Of a stretch of 13,913 nt of DNA, positions 1 through 8,307 are shown piece after piece. The notes under the pieces are model-generated. The model saw only the letters and a program-made list of their open reading frames with translations, was not told the origin of the DNA and did no database searches. A program made the position numbers and the translations under genes. Origin of the DNA: Pleurotus djamor (Eukaryota > Basidiomycota > Agaricomycetes > Agaricales > Pleurotaceae). Every line of letters starts with the position of its first letter. Position 1 is the stretch's first letter. The DNA lies in NCBI GenBank assembly GCA_029747585.1, contig JAPEVF010001099.1:1-13913 (forward strand), read 5' to 3'.

Positions 1-204
1 ATTCCTTCATCCCTCGGTTTGGTCGCAATACTATCATATTGGGCCAAGAATGACTGGATAGAAGGCAAACTCGGTATACCGTTTGGTACCATTACTCTGT
101 GGGGTGATAAGGGAGGACGCGGAGAGCTGCACCTTGTCAGTATCGTGTTTGCGCTTTGGGCAATGGCAATGGTCAGCAAAACTCTACGGGTTCCCAAGCT
201 TTAA
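1..204 (+). CDS. C-terminal fragment of a membrane protein, possibly CDP-diacylglycerol-serine O-phosphatidyltransferase (phosphatidylserine synthase)
   Basis: Only the last 67 codons are in the window; the frame is open from base 1 to the TAA at 202-204, so the gene starts upstream. The fragment has two hydrophobic stretches separated by a charged loop (GDKGGRGE). It ends with a membrane segment followed by MVSKTLRVPKL. That tail resembles the C-terminus of type I phosphatidylserine synthases, where the last membrane helix runs into a short basic tail (LMVS followed by R/K-rich residues). If correct, the enzyme makes phosphatidylserine from CDP-diacylglycerol and serine in the ER membrane. 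The catalytic CDP-alcohol phosphotransferase motif would lie upstream and is not visible, so the call rests on a short tail and could be another multi-pass membrane protein. An intron within the first few codons cannot be excluded. Confidence 0.4.
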   Translation: MPSSLGLVAILSYWAKNDWIEGKLGIPFGTITLWGDKGGRGELHLVSIVFALWAMAMVSKTLRVPKL

Positions 205-385
205 TTTGTAGCCACCATCTCATTTACATCTTTGATACTGCACAATTTGCCTGTTGACGACTTTGAGACTTTGTGTAACTCGGTGTCTTGTACAGCGGTG
301 TGCCAAGTCGGGGTGCCAAACAACCCTCAACACACGCGACCTGAGCTTAATTGGGCCGACGCGTCTTTTCCACAAACCACGCGTC

Positions 386-1705
386 ATGGTCAGCCAAAGC
401 GACGTCCAAAGGCTTTTCCTCCAAGCCCTCATCTCTCGCAGAGTCATATCGGTGAACTTGGCCCAAACTCTCTGGGCCAAGTGTATTGATGCCGTCAGAG
501 GTGATTTGGGTCGCAACTTCCTAACAAACTCGGCTCACCCTGCTTCCATCTTAGCCGCTGATGACTCCATAGAGATTCATCACTCGAAGCAACGCGATGC
601 TTGGGAACAATTCGTCGTAAAGATTAATGATTCTTTAGATTGCCTTGATCTCGAATTCAGGCACTTACACGACGAGTATACTGGCCAAGAAGTTTATGCA
701 CTGGTACGCGTCCGGTTCTTGACGCGTTTCGATGTGCTCACATATCACGCACTTAGGTCAATCGACGCGGCGATGAAATCGCGCAAATGGCAACTCAATA
801 CAGCCCGGCTGAAATAGCATACTTCAGAGCCTTGGTAAGGAGTGGCTTAATCATGACTGCCCTTCTTAAACGTCTAGTACAGGTCGAACAGATCATGCTC
901 GCTCCGAATGAATCGTATTGCGTATCTTCCATGGCTGCCCTTCATAAAGTCAACTCTTTGAAGACAAGCATGAGCAAGACACAAGCAGAAGCTGTACTCG
1001 GCACCTTTGTGGCCAATGGATGGCTTCTCAAGAGCAAGTATGTGTAACTTTTGACGCGAAGACGTTCATCCGCTGACTAAATCTATCCAGACAGGGACGA
1101 TATACTCTATCAACACGCTCGCTTATCGAGCTTCTGCACTACCTCCAATCGACATACCCAGATGAGATTATTGAATGCACCGCGTGCCTAGAGGTATGTA
1201 CTCCCTCTTCACCTTAACCATATGTTCCAGGTGTCTGACTTCATTTTCGTAGATGATCACGCGTGGAGTGGCTTGTCATACCAATAATTGCAAGGCACGG
1301 ATGCATTTTCACTGCTTTAACACCTATCGAAAGGGCAAAAACGCTTGTCCTGTCTGCCAGACGAAGTGGCCCGAAGAAGCCACCGATGACCCTCTCATAC
1401 CCGTTGGAGAAGGCGCGGCTAGGAAGTCTGACGACCTTAGACCGACTCGACGTCAAAGAGGCGAGGAAGAGTCTGATGAGGAGGAGGAGTTGTTTGACGA
1501 AGATTCTCAACCCTCTCAAGAGCAGTCTCAATCTCAAGCCAGTCGTTCCCAGCCATCGCGTTCCCAGAAGTCCACAAAGGGGAAAGGCAAAGTCAAGACT
1601 GAAAAGTCGGCGGAGGTCGATGACAACGAAGATGAAGACGAAGAAGACGAAGACGAAGACGAGGCTCCACGCAAGCCTCGGAATAAACGCAAGTTAAGAA
1701 AATGA
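386..1705 (+). CDS. nse1: Non-structural maintenance of chromosomes element 1 (Nse1), RING-type subunit of the Smc5/6 complex
   Basis: Model: join(386..703, 757..834, 883..1037, 1091..1193, 1253..1705), 368 aa, with introns of 53, 48, 53 and 59 nt. The ATG at 386 has G at -3 and G at +4. Nse1 pairs with the MAGE protein Nse3 and acts as a ubiquitin ligase in Smc5/6, which handles recombination intermediates and stalled forks in the nucleus. Residues about 1-205 fit the Nse1 winged-helix region (for example DVQRLFLQAL near the start and PAEIAYFRALVEQIML after splicing). The C-terminal variant RING shows ligands C213, C216, C226, C231, H238 (or H236), C239, C250 and C253. Beyond the RING is an acidic, Ser/Gln-rich tail with six SQ dipeptides at residues 303-323, a run of D/E near 341-355 and a basic end that may be a nuclear localisation signal. 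The 48-nt second intron is in frame and stop-free, so retention would add 16 residues. It lies 181 bp downstream of, and co-directional with, the preceding gene. Confidence 0.9.
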
Positions 1706-1768
1706 GTCATCTAAGCAATATCTAAACTGTGCAAGACTTATGTTATACATGTGTGTTAGATTACGCCC
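1706..1768. other. 63-bp gap between two convergent stop codons
   Basis: The NSE1 stop (1703-1705, plus) and the AAA ATPase stop (1769-1771, minus) are separated by 63 bp. This short AT-leaning stretch must hold both 3' ends, or the two 3' UTRs overlap each gene's coding region. No clear polyadenylation hexamer is seen on either strand. Confidence 0.8.
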
Positions 1769-4700
1769 TTATTTTCTACTGTACGTACGTGAACGAGTGG
1801 CAGGGGCAGAAACCTTGCCCTCTTCTATATTGGAGTCCTGGTTTATAAAGCCGAAGCGTCCTTTTCCCCAAACATGCACCTTTTTACGATCTTTCCTTCC
1901 CTCCCCAAACTCATCGTTCCATTTCCTCAAGTCCGACAGTGTGCCCAGTGACTCAGAAGATGATGGTGTAATTTCCTTGAGGGCCTTATCGAAGTTGCGC
2001 AGGGCAAGAGTTCGTTCTAAGACTGGCTTAGCTTCTGGGTCGGCTTCTGTCGATGATGTTGGGTCAATCTGAGGTTCGCCATCCACGAGGGGTGCCACCG
2101 TGTCGTTGGTTGTGTCATGAATGAGAGGCGAGTGCTGGTTGAGACCAGACGAAGGAATATCCGTCTTCGAAGCCGCCCATGGGACTTGGACAGTCTCTTT
2201 GACAGCATCTAGAGCAGCAGAGACACATAAATCTGTGCGAATATATGAGAAAGTGAAGAAAAAAGGAATCAACGCGGCCTCACGCTTGAGATCTGAGCCC
2301 GAGAAGCTTTCCGTCCTTTTGGCGAGCAAATGTGGATTTACGTCTTCGGCCAGGTTTTCATCCCGGAGGAGGATCTTGAGTATTTCTAAGACAAATGTTG
2401 GTTAGTGGATGGGAGGGGCGAGGATGGGATTTTCGGTACTCACCCTCTCGTTCCTTTTCTCCCGGTAGGTCAACCAGCAAACGACGCGGCAAACGACGGA
2501 GGATAGCATCGTCCAAGTCGAACGGTCGATTTGTTGCACCGATGACGACAACGCTGTTTTCCCTCGAAGTCTTGAGGCCATCCATTTCTTGCATAAACTC
2601 TGTTATTACCCCTCGGTGTGCAAACGCACCCCCACTTTCTCGGGCGGACATGCGAGCGCCAAAGAGGGCATCGATTTCATCCAAGAAGACGACGCAAGGA
2701 GACAGCTTGCGAGCGAGCGAGAAGACAGCCTTGACGAGCTTTTCGCCTTCTCCAACGTACTGAACTTCGAGTGAGATTTTGCCATAGGTTACTCGACTAG
2801 AGGTGGGGCTTACCATATCCATCACGTCCGAAGGTGATATCACCATCATCCGGCATCCAGCTTCTTTGGCCAAGGCACGAACGACAAGTGTTTTACCTGT
2901 GCCTGGCGGACCAAATAACAAGCAACCAGTCATAGCATGATCCTTTAGGATGCCTTGCTGGAAAGCACTGGGGTATAATAAGGGTAAGGAGACAATAGTT
3001 CGAACGGAATCGATGGTATGTGGTGGAAGGTGAACTTGACTGAAGGAAGTCGGCATTGAAGCTGAGAAGGTCACAACATGTGGGTGAGAAGTTCTTCAGA
3101 AGGTTAGGATGTTTAGGACGCACAGGATTCAACGATGGAAGCAAGCAAGCGTTGCTCATGAGGATCAAGCTCGGGATCACTTTTAATGCGCTCAACGACT
3201 TCGTCGACGCCATCATTGACAACAGCGTCATCATCTTGTTCAGCGTCTGCAGCTTCGCCAGAGGAAAACTCCTTCGCCCATGACTTGCGGAGTCGTCTTC
3301 GTGCTTGATGGTAATTCCATGCTGACTGAACGACATCCCAGGACACAACTGTCGGGTCGAGAGCAGCCCTTTCACTAGGCTGATAACTGGCCAAGGTGCT
3401 ACCAATAGCACGATCGGCTATTTGTTGGATATTGGGCCAAGTTTCAATCTGTTGCCCCCAGGACTCCCATATTTGCGGCGAGTCGGGCTCCGATTGTTCA
3501 GGACACAGGGTCGAGCTATTCGGGTCGTCTTGTGCAAAGGGGATAGGCCCATCTATCACACCTCCGACCGCGCCGATGCCCATGCGCATAATAAGCTCGT
3601 TAGTCTCGCGTCTTCGCGCCATGCGATGATCGCGTTCAATAGACGGCATACGGCGACGAGGGAGGACGAAAGAGGTGCGGAAAAACGCATCATCGGCGTC
3701 ATCCTTACCAAGGTCTTCAGAAGGACCTGACGAGCCACGAAGAAAGGAGGGGAGGAAGGGTAGGTTACTGAGACTTTGAGAGGCACCAACGATCACGATT
3801 TCGGGTTTGGTTTTACCCTCCGCGTCGAATGACCCTGGAACGAGTTTAGATACTTCGTCAGGATGAGTGGGATCACCTTGCTCCCATTTTCTCATTCGCT
3901 CCCGCAACCTTCTCTCTCTCGCTTTGTCGGCGGTAGAATCTTCTGCCCATTCTGACTTGCCAGACCTTGGATGAGGCGAAGGTGGGTTAGATTGAGAGTG
4001 CTTGTTCATAAGCATGTTGATGATTCCAGCTGGGCCAGATGGATGGGACGTGGAGTTGGGTACGAGCGGCGGAGTTATCCCGAAAACAATTACGGTAGGA
4101 TTTGAAACTGGCGACAAGGGGCGAGAAATAGGCCCCCTTCGTCGCTGGCGCACCGCAGAGAGAAATGCGGGGAACCACGCAGCTGACGAGGGTTCAATAG
4201 TTTGGAAGTCCTTAAGATAAATTATGCGAGGGCGACGCGTTGATGAAGAGCTCGTGGAAGGCTGTTGTTGAGTGTCTAAATGTTGCTTTGAAGGCAGATT
4301 GACAAGCGCGTCAAAGAAAACCCTGGTTTTACTCGGAGAAGCGCTGCGACGCGACGGCGCTGAGACGACTGGTCGTCCACTAGAGCTCGGAGAAGATGAA
4401 GTCATAAGTGTGAGCATCATTTGTTGAGGAGACGAAAATATTTGAGGCGAAGAATCATCCTCGTCATCATCGGGACGGGGTCTTGGGGCGGAGGTGGGAG
4501 TTGACGGAGAGGATGGAAAATGCAGCGGATTTTCTGGGAGTTGAATCGCACTTCCAGCTGTTGGGGACCCCCACGTCAGAATAGATTCAAGGGAGAAATG
4601 AGAAAGGGAATGCTAACTAACCTTTGCCGAAGTGACCCCACTCTCCTCCGGCCAAATGGATTGCATCCAATTCAACGACCTCGGCATCGGCGCGACGCGC

Positions 4701-5279
4701 CAATTCACGAACTGTGGCATCGATTACATAGTTTCCGCCTTCTAGTGGGCAGTACAGCGCAAGAGAAGGCTCTATGGAAGTAGCACCACTTGCATAAATT
4801 GACTTGTGCTGGGTTTGCGGGTGTAATGCGATGTGTAAATTGTGCAAGGCCTCATCCAACATGTCTTCCGGGGGTAACGAGGAGTCATCGATAGTAGCCT
4901 GGGGTTCAGAGTCAGGTGTCCATAGAATGTCCAAGTCCTCCGGAAGCTGGAGCACGTCGGGCTCTCTCGTCACGGTGATTCTGGCGCGTCTTGTTTTGGG
5001 TTTCTCGGATTCTTCCGTAGGAGGCTCTTCAGACTCGGGTGGTTCTGGCAATGCATCCTCAGGTGTTTCTGAGGGATTGCTTGGAGGTTCAGCGGCTGGT
5101 GGGGATGGGGTGGCCGTAGACGAGAGACGTGCATTAGAAGTTGAGGACTGGGGGGACGGGTCGTTTCGGGGGAGACGAGGAGGACGGCCTGGGGGACGAC
5201 GGGGTGTTTTCACGAGGGTGGACGCCGATGACTGCAGCAGCGAGCGCGACCTGCGAAAGAGAACCTGCGAAGAGCGCAT
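1769..5279 (-). CDS. Large AAA+ ATPase, Msp1/spastin-like class, with probable mitochondrial presequence
   Basis: Model: complement(join(1769..2232, 2284..2385, 2444..2759, 2814..3061, 3124..4557, 4622..5279)), about 1073 aa, introns 51, 58, 54, 62 and 64 nt. The N-terminus (MRSSQVLFRRSRSLLQ) is rich in Arg and Ser with no acidic residue, like a mitochondrial presequence, and leads into a Pro/Ser/Glu-rich linker. The C-terminal AAA domain has Walker A GPPGTGKT (748-755), an aromatic pore loop YVG (781-783), Walker B VVFLDEID (803-810), sensor-1 ATNRP (855-859) and an arginine-finger region LRRLPRR (867-873). A GSDLK segment follows, and the conserved-looking tail ends in VWGKGRFGF (about 1040-1048). 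Such proteins use ATP to pull on or unfold substrates, but the substrate is unknown here. Residues about 175-383 look like a decayed first AAA module. Two introns (54 and 51 nt) are in frame and stop-free. The start context (T at -3) is weak, but no other nearby in-frame Met exists. The class assignment is secure; exact orthology is not. Confidence 0.85.
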
Positions 5280-5436
5280 AAACCAAAGTCTTGGAAAACG
5301 AAACTTGAAATGGGAACAAGGTAAGCGCGATTTTAGGCGCCTGCATCGTCATTATGCGTAACTCATCGAGTGCGATGCTAAGTATCTAACACATGGGCAT
5401 GCATGTAATATCCAAAGTATAACGAAGTACAATCGT
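5280..5436 (-). promoter_or_regulatory. Short intergenic region: 5' region of the AAA ATPase and 3' end of PIS1
   Basis: Only 157 bp separate the PIS1 stop from the AAA ATPase start on the same strand. It must contain the PIS1 terminator and the AAA promoter. I see no convincing TATA box or known factor site. Confidence 0.4.
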
Positions 5437-6446
5437 TCATCGCTGGCGAGACAGAGCCTCTTCCCGAGCCTTCGCCCTCTCAGCTAGGTCGACCCCGACA
5501 AGAATCTTCGACGCTTTCCATAGTTGCACGGTATTGAGCAAGAAATTCTTGATGAAGAATATGGGGAAGCTGACGGCTGCTAACGCGTGCGCCCACGTCA
5601 TTTCAGCCAAACTCGGTGAGAACGATCCCAAGCCAAGGGGCGTATGAGTCCACTTCATGAGATAGAGGGCGACAAAGAAAACCTCGTTTCCGGCACATAC
5701 AAGGAAGAGGGTGGTCTGGGACGGAGATGACGCAATCATTACATGGGTAAGCTTATAAAAGTCGCGCTACTCACCTGGTTGTTATAATACCATCGTAAAA
5801 TACGGCTGACATCGCTTTGCACAGATTTGTGGCTCCTGGACCCTGTGACAAGAGAACTGAGAGCGTGTTAGCCTCCTGTGGTGGATGGTGCAGTCGGCGC
5901 ACGCACCTGTACATGTGCATGTAATGACTGCTAAAGTCGAGCGCAATCNAAAAATTGGAACAAAATAGCCCATTGAGGATACGCCGAGGACAGATAGCAA
6001 AGTAAGCATGATGTTGTGCACCTAGAATTGCGCAGCGTTCAGGTCACGACTTCTCTGTGATTTAANGGGGGGTATACATACCGATCCGTGACCATGTCCA
6101 ACACCGCCCCAAACTTGGAGGTCTGACCCAGCGCTCGCGCAGCCTGGCCGTCTACAGCATCCAAAAGACACGACACCACATAGGCTAGCGTACAGTATTT
6201 TGGATGATAACTCATGTAGTGGAGAGATAACCCGGCCAGGATAACGCGGGTGTAACCTAGAAACAGAATGCGTTTAGTTGTATTGAGGGCATTTGAACGT
6301 GCTCGAGCAAGCTGACCTATGAGGTTCGGTACAAAGAGGAAAACATTTTCGGAATACGTTTGCGCAGTGGCAAGATCGAGGGCAACATTTGCGTCGACGA
6401 CCTCAATGGAGGCTCTCCGACGACGATGTGTGGGTTCCGATGACAT
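5437..6446 (-). CDS. PIS1: CDP-diacylglycerol-inositol 3-phosphatidyltransferase (phosphatidylinositol synthase)
   Basis: Model: complement(join(5437..5715, 5775..5856, 5907..6021, 6082..6256, 6317..6446)), 259 aa once the ambiguous base at 5949 is ignored; introns 59, 50, 60 and 60 nt. The enzyme joins myo-inositol to CDP-diacylglycerol at the ER membrane, the source of all phosphoinositides. The CDP-alcohol phosphotransferase signature is complete: D-x2-DG-x2-AR-x8-G-x3-D-x3-D within DAVDGQAARALGQTSKFGAV and the following LDMVTDR. Other family blocks are HYMHMYSSLVTGSRSHKSV, CAGNEVFFVALYLMKW and VQLWKASKILVGVDLAERAK near the C-terminus. Several hydrophobic membrane segments are evident. The ATG at 6446 (MSSEPTHRRRR) was chosen because this is where family N-termini usually begin. 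The frame stays open another 49 codons upstream, without recognisable similarity. The first intron (60 nt) is in frame and stop-free. Confidence 0.93.
5949..5949. other. Ambiguous base (N) inside PIS1 exon 3 that acts as a one-base insertion
   Basis: On the coding strand the N follows a run of five T. With it the frame is lost after FQF; deleting it gives FQFLIALDFSSHYMHMY, the expected family sequence, and restores exon phase (114 nt instead of 115). This looks like a sequencing or assembly ambiguity rather than a real mutation. Confidence 0.85.
6066..6066. other. Ambiguous base (N) in PIS1 intron 2
   Basis: The N sits beside a homopolymer of G (C on the coding strand) inside the 6022-6081 intron. 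It does not affect the protein, and the intron length may be off by one. Confidence 0.9.
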
Positions 6447-6724
6447 AGACGAGGAGGGTTGAGTGGATAGCTGAGACCAACAGTGTCTTGAAGCAGAGGA
6501 GAGGCAACCTTGAAGTTGGGCGGCGCCGAGAGAGAGAAAGTACCAAGCTTGGAAGAAACCAAACGCGTGACGGCACGGCGTTACGAAATTCACATCACGT
6601 CATACAAAAGGGTTCGAGGACGAAATCGAAAGTGGCATTAGAATATATCGTGTACTTATATACAAGGGAACTCCTTCACTGCGAATTGCTATTATTAACA
6701 CCACTTCACTTGCCACCAGGGGGA
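6447..6724 (-). promoter_or_regulatory. 5' region of PIS1 and 3' region of the syntaxin gene
   Basis: This 278-bp gap separates two minus-strand genes. On the minus strand a TATATAAG element runs from 6662 to 6655, about 210 bp before the PIS1 ATG and 63 bp after the syntaxin stop. It could be a TATA box for PIS1 or an AT-rich 3'-processing element of the syntaxin mRNA; position alone does not decide. A CT-rich stretch lies immediately before the PIS1 ATG, as is common in fungal leaders. Confidence 0.35.
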
Positions 6725-8053
6725 TTATTTGAGGCCGAAATGAAGACCCAAAGCAAGTGCAAGAACGGCGACAATGAAAACACAAATACCAAAGAATATC
6801 CATCGCATTCGACGCGCGTTTCGGGCATGCTTGAGAAGAAAGGGAGTCAGTGGGAAGGTATTTGGAGAAGAGTGATGTTGTAGTACCTTGACAGCAATAG
6901 CAACTTGTTCGTCTCTGCAGAAAAGGGTAAGCTGAGTGGATTGAACTGGCGATCACACTGACCCAGCCTTGGCATCCTCTTCCACTTTCCTCGAAGTATC
7001 TTCGATAATGCCTATTGTGACATCCTGCTGCTCTACCAATGTGGCCATCTACATGTCACCGCAGTCAGAAAGAGAGACGAAAAGAGAGGGCCTTTGAAAA
7101 CAATTACGTCATTGAAGAGTTGACCTAACTCTGCGAGAGTTTGGGTCATGCGTAGGATTTCTTGATGTCTCTCCTGTACCTCGCGGTATGCCATTCTGGA
7201 ATCGCCATACCTTGTTGAGGAGGTGAGCTGAAGTATGATCATTCAGTGTTCTCCCCAGAACAATGGGCTGGAAGTCTTACAGCATCTGCGAATATTTGAT
7301 CGCCTTGGCCAGATGAGTTGTTCACGACTGCAGCAACTTCCTCCGGTGTGGCATCGGGTTTGACTGTATGTGTAGTAATCAACACAACTGCACTGAAACC
7401 CTCCAAAACCGACTTTACCAATTCGGAATTGTCGCTCCACGCGATCCCGAGCCTTTGATCGGGATTGTTGCTCTACTTGTTGGTAGCGCTGTAATGCCTC
7501 CAAGAAGTTTTGTCGGACGAGTGCTATCTATTGGATTGTCAGAGTCGTGGCCAGTGAAGAAGGGTCAAATCACTTACTCGGTTCCGTCGAAGTTGGACAT
7601 CTCGTCCCGTGGACGACTGAGACTCCAGGTGCTTTATCCGGTCCTTTATACTATTGCTCAAAGCCCTCGTATCATTCGAGACGTTCTCTAGCTCTGTGGC
7701 ATCCCGGTGCGAGTCGTCTGCTATGGCGTTAATAGATTTGGCGTGCAACTCAGAGATTCGCTTGATATTCGCGTGTAACTGATCAATGCTCTCTTGTATT
7801 TGGGCGACCTACGAAGATTAGACAAGGGCGACTAAGATATGACGAAATAACGTACCTCAGACAAGAAATTACCAGTCTCGCCACTAGGAGCCGTGCTGTT
7901 ATGACCATTCTGTAATCCTACAAGTTCGTGGGCGGGTTCGTTAGGAGTGCCATTCTGATGCTCGCGTCGAGCCTATTTCGCGAACCAAGATCAGCCAGGG
8001 ATAGCAGTTCGAGCTAGGACGAAACCAACCCGAGCCGCTGCTAGTCTATCCAT
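6725..8053 (-). CDS. SSO1: Syntaxin-family Qa-SNARE, plasma-membrane t-SNARE of the Sso1/syntaxin-1 type
   Basis: Model: complement(join(6725..6829, 6887..6914, 6963..7048, 7108..7227, 7281..7363, 7419..7527, 7578..7808, 7856..7972, 8030..8053)), 300 aa. It has eight introns of 47-59 nt, and the first exon codes for only eight residues. Sso-type syntaxins receive secretory vesicles at the plasma membrane with Sec9 and synaptobrevin. Residues about 45-185 form the helical regulatory region; VKPDATPEEV at the start of the linker is typical of the family. The SNARE motif spans about 200-258 (AYREVQERHQEI, LAELGQLFNDMATLVEQQD), with Q236 as the predicted zero-layer glutamine. A basic stretch (HARNARRMRW) precedes one C-terminal membrane anchor at about 276-297 and a three-residue tail (GLK), the tail-anchored layout expected. 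The last intron (57 nt) is in frame and stop-free. The start has A at -3. The gene is divergent from asparagine synthetase. Confidence 0.9.
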
Positions 8054-8146
8054 CCTATTGCTAGTAGGATGAAAGGGTGAACGGAAGTCGCCCCACTCAG
8101 ACGACTGGCGTCAAGTGTCCGTCAATCCGCAGGCAGGTCCGTACTA

Positions 8147-8154
8147 CACGTGGG
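8147..8154 (+). promoter_or_regulatory. E-box CACGTGGG
   Basis: A palindromic CACGTG core with a GG flank, the form bound by basic helix-loop-helix factors of the Pho4/Cbf1 type. It lies 154 bp before the asparagine synthetase ATG. The match is exact, but the core is common by chance. Confidence 0.4.
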
Positions 8155-8163
8155 TCTCGGAGG

Positions 8164-8171
8164 TTACGTCA
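8164..8171 (+). promoter_or_regulatory. CRE/ATF-like bZIP site TTACGTCA
   Basis: TTACGTCA (TGACGTAA on the other strand) matches the ATF/CREB-type bZIP consensus. A further CGTCA half-site occurs at 8109-8113. The site is about equally far from both divergent starts (111 and 137 bp), so it could serve either gene. Confidence 0.45.
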
Positions 8172-8195
8172 GAAAAGATCATCTCATCTCAGGAA

Positions 8196-8205
8196 TTATC
8201 TTATC
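8196..8205 (-). promoter_or_regulatory. Tandem GATA-factor sites
   Basis: TTATCTTATC on the plus strand reads GATAAGATAA on the minus strand: two directly adjacent GATAA cores in the same orientation. Fungal nitrogen regulators of the AreA/Nit2 class prefer two or more closely spaced GATA cores. A nitrogen-regulatory role in front of asparagine synthetase is therefore plausible but is inference. Confidence 0.5.
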
Positions 8206-8214
8206 AAATGTTTG

Positions 8215-8220
8215 TGACTC
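8215..8220 (+). promoter_or_regulatory. Gcn4/CpcA-like site TGACTC
   Basis: TGACTC followed by G matches six of seven bases of the general amino-acid control element (TGACTCA). It is 88 bp upstream of the asparagine synthetase ATG. Amino-acid biosynthesis genes are typical targets of this control. Confidence 0.4.
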
Positions 8221-8307
8221 GATTCAATTGTTTTCCAATATGCTGGCCAGGGGCCCTCCTCTTTTTTCATCTTCACTTCTCCCCTTCGTACCTTCTTCTA
8301 CCCGCAA

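Larger units (their letters stand above)
8054..8307. promoter_or_regulatory. Divergent promoter between the syntaxin and asparagine synthetase genes
   Basis: The two start codons are 254 bp apart on opposite strands, so both promoters lie here. Between 8147 and 8220 there is a cluster of recognisable factor sites, listed separately. A CT-rich tract from about 8256 to 8303 runs up to the asparagine synthetase ATG, as in fungal core promoters and leaders. Two ATGs (8208 and 8240) out of frame with the main start open reading frames that overlap the coding region; they matter only if transcription starts upstream of them. Confidence 0.75.

Noticed and set aside
1241..1537. Minus-strand open frame opposite the NSE1 RING exon
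   Set aside because: The plus strand encodes the zinc-ligand pattern of the Nse1 RING in the same bases; the antisense reading has no family features.
4804..5361. Long plus-strand open frame (185 codons, Ser/Gly-rich)
   Set aside because: It is antisense to the first exon of the AAA ATPase; the composition mirrors the Pro/Ser/Glu-rich linker, and it has no recognisable domain.
5752..5774. A 23-nt intron in PIS1 ending at TATAAG, which would keep MIASS in the protein
   Set aside because: It is too short to splice. A 59-nt intron (5716-5774) ending CCCAG joins YYNNQ to TTLFLVCAGNE, matching the family.
5843..5906. Alternative acceptor for PIS1 intron 3 at TCACAG
   Set aside because: It gives GPGATNLCKAM in the wrong frame for the family. 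The acceptor 14 bases earlier (ending 5857) gives SSLVTGSRSHKSV, which is the expected sequence.
5949..5949. PIS1 as a frameshifted pseudogene
   Set aside because: The only defect is at an ambiguous base; all motifs, splice sites and exon phases are otherwise intact.
6447..6593. Upstream in-frame start for PIS1 adding 49 residues
   Set aside because: The extension has no similarity to PIS1 N-termini and is Cys/Trp-rich by chance; the ATG at 6446 gives a normal-length protein.
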